Origin: DAIRGB01 sp036794765
GTDB taxonomy: Bacteria > Patescibacteriota > JAHJAL01
Length of the DNA: 20,847 nucleotides
Direction of reading: 5' to 3'
Assembly: GCA_036794765.1 (NCBI GenBank)
Contig: DAIRGB010000011.1
Span: 1-20,847 of the forward strand
Below are positions 15,574-20,847 of the stretch, in pieces. A program made the position numbers and the translations under genes. The notes beneath the pieces were generated by a model. The model was not told where the DNA came from. It saw only the letters and a program-made list of their open reading frames with translations, and did no database searches. Each line of letters starts with the position of its first letter. Position 1 is the first letter of the stretch.

Positions 15574-16437
15574 ATGAATAAAAAAGTTAACATCTTGGGT
15601 TGTTCACTCGATATTCAAACCTTAGAGGAAGTACTGGACAAAATTTCAAAGTGTCTTGAAGGTGACAAACAAATACATATAGTCACTCCCAATCCAGAAA
15701 TTATATTATTTGCACATCGTCACCCTGATTTTCTCTCCATCTTAAACCGAGCCGCAATCAATGTTGCTGATGGTACCGGTCTCCAATGGGCGGCCAATTA
15801 CAATCAGATCTTTCTTACTCAATTGCCGGTACTAAAACAAATCCAAGCATTTATTCAATTGATTCTTTCACTCATTTGGTTTTTTTTCAGTAAAAAATAC
15901 ACCAGTCGAATAATTCCCGAAAATATTACCGGTACAGATCTAGTCCCAGAAATCTGCCGAATATGCGCCGAACAAGGAAAAAAAATATTTTTACTCGGGG
16001 GAATTTCCGATGTAGCCAAAATAACCAGCCAAAAATTAGCCGATCAATACCCCAATCTATTAATAGCCGGCTACTCCAATCTGGATCCGGATTTCAAACA
16101 TGAATGTCAAATTGTCGAGCAAATAAATAAGACAAAACCCGATTGTTTATTGGTAGCTTATGGAGCACCAAAGCAGGAATACTGGATTGATCGCAATCTA
16201 AAAAAAATACCTTCAGTTAAAATAGTTGCTGGGATTGGTGGAGCCTTTGACTTTATTTCAGGATCTGTTAGTTTTTACGGTGGCCCGCCTGCCACAAGAG
16301 CCCCCTTGTGGTTGCGAAGAAATAAACTTGAATGGTTTTATCGTCTCGTCACACAACCAAATCGAATCTCAAGAATAATCAATGCTGTTGTAGTCTTTCC
16401 TTTGACTGTTATGATTGCCAAAATTAATACAAAATAA
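15574..16437 (+). CDS. TagA/WecG/CpsF family glycosyltransferase with hydrophobic insertion
   Basis: This GT26 enzyme (287 residues) is of the type that moves N-acetylmannosamine (TagA) or its uronic acid (WecG) to a lipid-linked acceptor at the inner membrane. Signatures are VTPNPEIILFAHRHPDF (37-53), ADGTGLQWAA (65-74) with D66 at the position of the proposed TagA catalytic base, ITGTDLVPEIC (118-128), IFLLGG (138-143), KPDCLLVAYGAPKQEYW (about 188-204) and GIGGAFDFISG (about 220-230). The basic C-terminal tail fits the membrane appendage of TagA. Compared with the usual layout, about 40 residues are inserted between the DG motif and GTDLV, with a hydrophobic core QAFIQLILSLIWFFF (91-105). 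It ends the murA envelope operon. The sugar specificity is not readable. Confidence 0.92.
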   Translation: MNKKVNILGCSLDIQTLEEVLDKISKCLEGDKQIHIVTPNPEIILFAHRHPDFLSILNRAAINVADGTGLQWAANYNQIFLTQLPVLKQIQAFIQLILSLIWFFFSKKYTSRIIPENITGTDLVPEICRICAEQGKKIFLLGGISDVAKITSQKLADQYPNLLIAGYSNLDPDFKHECQIVEQINKTKPDCLLVAYGAPKQEYWIDRNLKKIPSVKIVAGIGGAFDFISGSVSFYGGPPATRAPLWLRRNKLEWFYRLVTQPNRISRIINAVVVFPLTVMIAKINTK

Positions 16438-16464
16438 TTAATTGATATAGTCAAGATCTACAGA

Positions 16465-16493
16465 TTGCGTGTCAGATATTTTTGTGGTAAATT
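16465..16493 (+). promoter_or_regulatory. Possible promoter for nusA-clpC
   Basis: TTGCGT (16465-16470) and TAAATT (16488-16493) are separated by 17 bases, and TG sits one base before the -10 as in extended -10 promoters. Each hexamer matches only four of six or fewer. If it is real, transcription starts near 16500, just before the hairpin at 16505-16532. Confidence 0.3.
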
Positions 16494-16504
16494 ATAAACA
16501 AGAT

Positions 16505-16536
16505 AAATGGTAGCTATCGTAAGCTTCCATTTTTTT
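16505..16536 (+). terminator. Terminator-like hairpin between the TagA-type gene and nusA
   Basis: AAATGG-T-AGCT (16505-16515) pairs with AGCT-T-CCATTT (16522-16532) around a 6-base loop with one T-T mismatch, and T runs to 16536. It probably ends the envelope operon. Lying 20 bases before nusA, it could also act as an attenuator if transcription enters from the possible promoter just upstream. Confidence 0.65.
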
Positions 16537-16555
16537 AAAATTTAATATTGTAAAC

Positions 16556-17911
16556 ATGGATCAACAATTTAACGAAGAAGAATTTTTTGCCGCAATTGAC
16601 ATGATTAGCGAAGAAAAAAAACTGCCCAGGGAAAAAGTGATTGAAACAATCGAAGCCGCCTTGGCGGTAGCATATCGCAAAGATTATGGTCGTCCTCAGA
16701 TGGAGATAAAAGCCAAAATGGGTCCCGGGGGACTCAATGACGTTAGTTTTTTTATTGTCAAAGAAATTATTCCAGACGAAGAAGATTTGAAAGATGAACT
16801 TACTCAGATGCATTTGTCCGATGCTCGTACTATCGATCCAAATTTGCAATTAGAAGAAAATGTGATTATATCGGCCCCTGCCCCAGAAAATTTTGGTCGC
16901 ATTGCCGCACAGACTGCTAAACAAGTTATTATTCAAAGATTAAGAGAAGCAGAAAGAGAAAATATTTTCAATGAATTTAAAAATAAAGAAAAAGCGATTA
17001 TTTCCGGCGCTATCCAAAGAATCGAAGGGCAAAATATTTTTGTCGATATTGGCCAAGCAATTGGTGTGATTTTGCCTAGCGGACGAGTACCAGGTGAGCA
17101 TTACTCAATTGGCCAAAGACACAAATTTTATTTGGAAAAAGTCGAAAATACACCCAAAGGTGCCCAGATCGTTCTATCTCGAACCAATCCCGAATTTATC
17201 GGACAACTATTTACCTTGGAAATTCCAGAAATTGATCTCGGTTCAGTCGCTATTCAATCGATTGCTCGAGAACCTGGTGTTCGCACCAAAGTGTCTGTTT
17301 GTGCTAAACAGGAAGGAGTTGACCCAATCGGCTCGTGTGTGGGGCAAAAAGGTACTAGAGTTCAGGCTATCATCAACGAAGTTGGCAATGAAAAAATCGA
17401 CATTGTCCTTTGGGACGAAAATCCGGTTGTTTATATCAAAAACGCTTTATCTCCTGCCAAGATCGCTAAAGTATCCTTGGATCAGCCACGGATGACCGCA
17501 ACTATTTACGTCGAAGCTGATCAACAATCCCTAGCCATCGGACGCAACGGACAAAACGTCAAACTCGCTTCCAAATTAACTGGATGGAAACTAGACATCG
17601 TTGAAGCATCAAAAGAAGTATTGGCCAAATTACAAGAAAATTCCGATACTGAAAAAAAAGACACAACTATAGAAAAGGAAAAACCTGAAAAAGAAGAAGA
17701 AATCGCCGAAAATATTTCCAAGACAGAACAAGAAGATAGAATATCTGAACTGAAACTGACTCCTAAAATTCAAGAAAAGCTAGAAAACAACGGTTATAAT
17801 CTTATTTCTCAATTGTTGGGAAAAAATGAGGAAGAATTGACTAGAATTCCAGGTATCGGTCAGGCAACGGCAAAAAAAATTATCGCAAACTTAAGAAAGA
17901 TATCTAAATAA
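16556..17911 (+). CDS. nusA: Transcription termination/antitermination factor NusA
   Basis: NusA binds RNA polymerase and nascent RNA and tunes pausing, intrinsic termination and antitermination. The 451 residues show an N-terminal polymerase-binding domain (about 5-135), an S1 domain (about 145-212), KH1 (about 215-295, with KQEGVDPIGSCVGQKG at 251-266) and KH2 (about 300-350, with LAIGRNGQNVKLASKLTGW). A charged Lys/Glu linker (about 360-395) and a C-terminal helix-hairpin-helix domain (about 398-450, with IPGIGQATAKKI) follow. The C-terminal HhH part is an extra compared with the short NusA of B. subtilis. The usual neighbours rimP, ylxR and infB are absent, and clpC follows after 10 bases. 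The start has no Shine-Dalgarno sequence. Confidence 0.96.
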   Translation: MDQQFNEEEFFAAIDMISEEKKLPREKVIETIEAALAVAYRKDYGRPQMEIKAKMGPGGLNDVSFFIVKEIIPDEEDLKDELTQMHLSDARTIDPNLQLEENVIISAPAPENFGRIAAQTAKQVIIQRLREAERENIFNEFKNKEKAIISGAIQRIEGQNIFVDIGQAIGVILPSGRVPGEHYSIGQRHKFYLEKVENTPKGAQIVLSRTNPEFIGQLFTLEIPEIDLGSVAIQSIAREPGVRTKVSVCAKQEGVDPIGSCVGQKGTRVQAIINEVGNEKIDIVLWDENPVVYIKNALSPAKIAKVSLDQPRMTATIYVEADQQSLAIGRNGQNVKLASKLTGWKLDIVEASKEVLAKLQENSDTEKKDTTIEKEKPEKEEEIAENISKTEQEDRISELKLTPKIQEKLENNGYNLISQLLGKNEEELTRIPGIGQATAKKIIANLRKISK

Positions 17912-17921
17912 TTCTTTTTTT

Positions 17922-20450
17922 ATGAAAAATAATGACTTTTTTGATCGTTTTACTCCCAATGCCAAGTTAGCCTTAAATAATGCTCAAGATATTTCCCAAG
18001 ATAGTTTGACAAATATCGGCAGTGAACAAATCTTGATGGGAATACTCTTGGTAAAAAAAAGTTTAGCCAATGATATTTTAAGCAATCTCAATATCACTGC
18101 CGAAAAAGTACAATTGGTTTTGGATCTAATTCAAGAAGAAATGGGTGCTCCTAAAGTTGATCAAGGAACAAGTACTCTGACCAAACAAGCCAAAACAATC
18201 ATCGAAGAAGCTTTTTTTACCGCCAAAAGATTTAACCATAATTATGTTGGAACGGAACACCTATTGTACTCCATGCTTGGACACGAAAATTCTCAAGCCT
18301 GTCTTGTGCTCAAAAATCTAGGCGTTAATATAAAAAAATTAAAACGTCAAATTCAATTTTTGTTTGAACAGTCACAAAAAAGCCCTGACCAGGATCAGAT
18401 TGAGGAAATTGAAGATTTGGCTTCTTTGTCAGGCTCAGAGGATTGGAATAACCAAGGTGCTCCATATCCCCCCGGAACACAAAGCAAAAAAGATTTTATC
18501 GAGCAGTTCACTGTTGATATCACCGACCGAGCGGCCAAAAACAAATTGGACCCAGTGATCGGGCGCAACTCTGAAATTGAGCGAATAATTCAAATTATCA
18601 ATCGCCGTACCAAAAATAACCCGGTCTTGATTGGGGAAGCGGGTGTTGGCAAAACTGCCATTATTGAAGGTTTGGCCATCAAAATCACCAAAGAAGAAGT
18701 GCCAGATGTGTTACTCAATAAAAAAATTCTCACCCTTGATTTGCCATTGCTAATTGCCGGCACCAAATATCGCGGTGAATTTGAGGAACGTTTAAAAAAA
18801 GTAGTCAGCGAAGTAATTAAAAGATCAAATATTATTCTTTTTATTGATGAACTGCATATGCTTGTTGGCGCCGGAAGTGCCGAAGGTGCCTTGGATGCGG
18901 CCAATATTCTCAAGCCGGCCTTGGCTCGCGGCGACCTGCAAATCATTGGTGCTACCACTACCGAAGAGTATCGGAAGTTTATTGAAAAAGATTCAGCCCT
19001 AGAACGCCGCTTGCAACCAATTGTTGTAGAAGAACCAACCACGGATGACGCTATCAAAATCCTTCAAGGTTTAAAAAGCAAACTAGAAGAGCATCATCAT
19101 ATCATTATCTCTGACGAAGCCATCGAAACCGCCGTTAAGCTATCAAAAAGATATCTAACTGACCGTCGTCACCCAGACTCGGCAATTGACCTTTTGGATG
19201 AAGCAGCCTCGGCTCTATCTTTAAAACACAATTTTTCTGACAAATCCGGACTCAAGGATTTGAACAAAAAGTTGGAAGCGTTGAATCAATCCAAAGAACA
19301 AGCCGTCGCCAATCAAGACTACGAAACAGCTGCCAAATTTCGGGATGAAGAATTGAAACTTCAGAAAAAAATCAGCCAGACTATTAAAGAAAATCAACAA
19401 AAATTAAAAAATAAAAAAATCTCTTTAACCAAAGAAGATATTGCCCAAATTATTTCAAAGTGGTTAAAGATACCGGTTGATAAAATAATTTCTTCTCAAA
19501 AAGAAAAATATTCTCACATTGATGAGATTATCCGAAAGCATATTGTTGGACAGGATCAAGCTATTGAAGCCATCGCTAAAACCATAAAACGTTCTCGCAC
19601 CGGTATTTCCAATCCCAAGCGTCCGATAGGCTCATTTATGTTTTTGGGTCCGACTGGAGTCGGCAAAACTGAACTAGCCAAAGTATTGGCCAGGGAAATA
19701 TTTGAATCAGAAGATGCTCTAATCAAACTAGATATGAGTGAATTCATGGAGAGACATCAAACTTCCCGTCTGGTCGGTGCTCCCGCTGGCTACATCGGAT
19801 ACGAAGAAGGAGGAAAGTTGACAGAAGCCGTTCGTCGTCGTCCCTACGCAATAATACTGTTTGATGAAATCGAAAAAGCCCATCCCGACGTATTTAATCT
19901 TCTTCTGCAAATCCTGGAAGACGGGGAACTAACCGACGCCAAAGGAAAAAAAGTTAACTTCAAAAATACGATTATTATTTTGACCTCCAATCTCGGCCTA
20001 AAAGAATTCAATCAGCAGGCCAAAATCGGTTTTAGTCTCTCCTCTGAAACCAAAAAAATCGACTATGAAGAAATCAAAAGTCACGTATTGGAAGAATTGA
20101 AAAAAAATTTCAAACCAGAATTTCTCAATCGTTTAGATAAAATCGTTGTATTCAAACCATTAGATGTGGCCGATATCGGGAAAATCATTAATATCCAATT
20201 GGCTGAACTAAACAATCGACTTGCCGATAAAAATCTTAAGCTTAATGTTTTGCCAGCCGCCAAAAAATTAATTGCAGATATTGGATTTGAGCCTGAGAAC
20301 GGAGCGCGATCTATTCGTCGCGTTATTCAACAATTGATCGAAGACCCTTTAGCGGAAGGACTTTTAGAAGAAAAATTCAAAGAAGGTGATATCATTAATG
20401 TCAATAAATTTAAGAATACCCTTCGGCTTTCCAAACACTCGAAAAAATAA
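17922..20450 (+). CDS. clpC: ClpC-type AAA+ unfoldase of the ClpCP protease
   Basis: This 842-residue double-ring ATPase unfolds proteins and feeds them to ClpP. The N domain (about 8-150) has two Clp_N repeats. AAA-1 carries Walker A GEAGVGKT (238-245), Walker B ILFIDE (305-310) and the pore loop KYRG (282-285). A UVR-like coiled segment (about 451-486) marks ClpC as opposed to ClpA or ClpB. AAA-2 has Walker A GPTGVGKT (576-583), Walker B ILFDE (645-649), the pore loop GYIGYE (623-628) and the ClpP-docking tripeptide IGF (702-704). The IGF loop implies work with ClpP, which is not in this window. All catalytic motifs are intact. The gene begins 10 bases after nusA and is closed by a strong terminator. 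No mcsA, mcsB or ctsR is nearby, unlike in Firmicutes. Confidence 0.96.
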   Translation: MKNNDFFDRFTPNAKLALNNAQDISQDSLTNIGSEQILMGILLVKKSLANDILSNLNITAEKVQLVLDLIQEEMGAPKVDQGTSTLTKQAKTIIEEAFFTAKRFNHNYVGTEHLLYSMLGHENSQACLVLKNLGVNIKKLKRQIQFLFEQSQKSPDQDQIEEIEDLASLSGSEDWNNQGAPYPPGTQSKKDFIEQFTVDITDRAAKNKLDPVIGRNSEIERIIQIINRRTKNNPVLIGEAGVGKTAIIEGLAIKITKEEVPDVLLNKKILTLDLPLLIAGTKYRGEFEERLKKVVSEVIKRSNIILFIDELHMLVGAGSAEGALDAANILKPALARGDLQIIGATTTEEYRKFIEKDSALERRLQPIVVEEPTTDDAIKILQGLKSKLEEHHHIIISDEAIETAVKLSKRYLTDRRHPDSAIDLLDEAASALSLKHNFSDKSGLKDLNKKLEALNQSKEQAVANQDYETAAKFRDEELKLQKKISQTIKENQQKLKNKKISLTKEDIAQIISKWLKIPVDKIISSQKEKYSHIDEIIRKHIVGQDQAIEAIAKTIKRSRTGISNPKRPIGSFMFLGPTGVGKTELAKVLAREIFESEDALIKLDMSEFMERHQTSRLVGAPAGYIGYEEGGKLTEAVRRRPYAIILFDEIEKAHPDVFNLLLQILEDGELTDAKGKKVNFKNTIIILTSNLGLKEFNQQAKIGFSLSSETKKIDYEEIKSHVLEELKKNFKPEFLNRLDKIVVFKPLDVADIGKIINIQLAELNNRLADKNLKLNVLPAAKKLIADIGFEPENGARSIRRVIQQLIEDPLAEGLLEEKFKEGDIINVNKFKNTLRLSKHSKK

Positions 20451-20467
20451 AATCTATCTAAGACGAT

Positions 20468-20504
20468 AAACTAGGCTGTTTTTTATAAAAACAGCCTAGT
20501 TTTT
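20468..20504 (+). terminator. Strong Rho-independent terminator after clpC
   Basis: AAACTAGGCTGTTTTT (20468-20483) is a perfect complement of the arm at 20487-20502, making a 16-bp stem with a 3-base loop and a run of T through 20504. Because the stem is flanked by A and T on both sides, it could work in either direction. Confidence 0.93.
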
Positions 20505-20507
20505 GTA

Positions 20508-20516
20508 TGGTACAAT
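20508..20516 (+). promoter_or_regulatory. Extended -10 promoter for the rel gene
   Basis: TGG followed by TACAAT (20511-20516) is an extended -10 element directly after the clpC terminator. No good -35 is present; the corresponding bases lie in the terminator arm. Transcription would begin near 20523, leaving a leader of about 16 bases without a Shine-Dalgarno sequence. Confidence 0.5.
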
Positions 20517-20538
20517 AAGTCAAAGATTATTATATTCT

Positions 20539-20847
20539 ATGAAAATAAATAATACTGACGAGCTCAAACATGCTCTGTTTGAAAAAATAACATATTTCCC
20601 TCAAGATCAACAAAATCAAATCAATTCCGCTATTGATTTTGCTGCCATCGCTCATCAAGGCCAGGCTCGATTTTCCGGCGAAGCTTATCTTAATCATTGT
20701 CTTAGCACTGCAATCATTTTGGCTGAGATGAAAATGGATTACCAGTCAATTGTTGCTGGTCTTTTGCATGATACTTTGGAAGATACGACCATCAAAAAAG
20801 ATAAAGTAATGGAAAAATTCGGCCCGGAAGTTGCCGATCTGATTGAT
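20539..20847 (+). CDS. RelA/SpoT family (p)ppGpp enzyme, N-terminal HD part only, 3' end outside window
   Basis: The first 103 codons of a stringent-response enzyme are present, ending in frame at the window edge. Visible motifs belong to the HD hydrolase domain: AIAHQGQARFSGEAYLNH with the family's R, SGE and H, then GLLHDTLEDT carrying the HD and ED residues, then EKFGPEVADLID. These residues coordinate the metal for (p)ppGpp hydrolysis, so this half should be active. Whether a synthetase domain, TGS and ACT follow cannot be seen. HCL replaces the usual HPL after the first His, a small change. The ATG at 20539 lies shortly after an extended -10 promoter and no Shine-Dalgarno sequence is present. 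Confidence 0.9.
   Translation, partial: MKINNTDELKHALFEKITYFPQDQQNQINSAIDFAAIAHQGQARFSGEAYLNHCLSTAIILAEMKMDYQSIVAGLLHDTLEDTTIKKDKVMEKFGPEVADLID

Noticed and set aside
18590..19057. 155-codon minus-strand open frame inside clpC.
   Set aside because: It is antisense to the highly conserved AAA-1 domain; its low-complexity Ser/Arg-rich translation is typical of a shadow frame.
1..20847. UGA recoding (as in Gracilibacteria), mobile elements, CRISPR repeats, and tRNA or rRNA genes.
   Set aside because: TGA ends two intact genes (8258-8260 and 14428-14430) at sensible places. I saw no spaced direct repeats, transposase genes, T-loop-like GGTTCGAATCC strings or rRNA signatures.

Overview
The window is AT-rich, very compact bacterial DNA. 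It holds mostly housekeeping and cell-envelope genes and looks like a member of the Candidate Phyla Radiation (Patescibacteria). This is inferred from several things: starts almost without Shine-Dalgarno sequences, one-to-four-base gene overlaps, an archaeal/eukaryotic-type prolyl-tRNA synthetase, a CapA protein with an extra N-terminal domain, and small envelope proteins with unusual insertions. TGA is used as a stop (the CCA-enzyme gene and the first glycosyltransferase gene both end in it), so the UGA=Gly code of Gracilibacteria and Absconditabacteria does not apply. A finer placement cannot be made by eye.

Layout. (1) Positions 1-4709, plus strand, packed as one operon: the 3' part of a site-2 membrane protease (RseP family), a CPBP intramembrane protease overlapping it by one base, proS, and a membrane-anchored CapA-type phosphatase. 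(2) Positions 4747-6303: a single-gene unit with a near-consensus promoter, a hairpin over its ribosome binding site, a LysM-LysM-M23 cell-wall peptidase and a clear terminator. (3) Positions 6344-9291: a long CCA-adding enzyme overlapping obgE by four bases. (4) Positions 9288-10875, the only minus-strand gene: a multi-pass membrane protein of unknown function with an Ig-like domain and regulatory-type beta domains. It has its own strong promoter, and its transcript should be almost leaderless. (5) Positions 10929-16536, plus strand: a cell-envelope operon of murA, an mreB-like gene, two family-4 glycosyltransferases and a TagA/WecG-type glycosyltransferase, ending in a terminator-like hairpin. 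(6) Positions 16556-20504: nusA and clpC, ending in a 16-bp terminator. (7) From 20508: an extended -10 promoter and the first 103 codons of a RelA/SpoT (p)ppGpp enzyme that runs off the window.

How it fits together. Much of the window concerns the cell surface: peptidoglycan precursor synthesis (MurA), wall-growth cytoskeleton (MreB), surface glycan building (three glycosyltransferases), wall cutting (M23), and membrane proteolysis (RseP, CPBP). The rest is translation, RNA and stress functions (ProS, CCA enzyme, Obg, NusA, ClpC, Rel). I see no mobile element, CRISPR array, tRNA or rRNA. No stretch longer than about 160 bases lacks a gene.

I do not see a clearly new multi-gene system. The points most worth a second look are the MreB-like protein with altered active-site motifs, the uncharacterised minus-strand membrane protein with its near-leaderless promoter, the RNA hairpin over the only good ribosome binding site in the window, and the hydrophobic insertion in the TagA-type enzyme.
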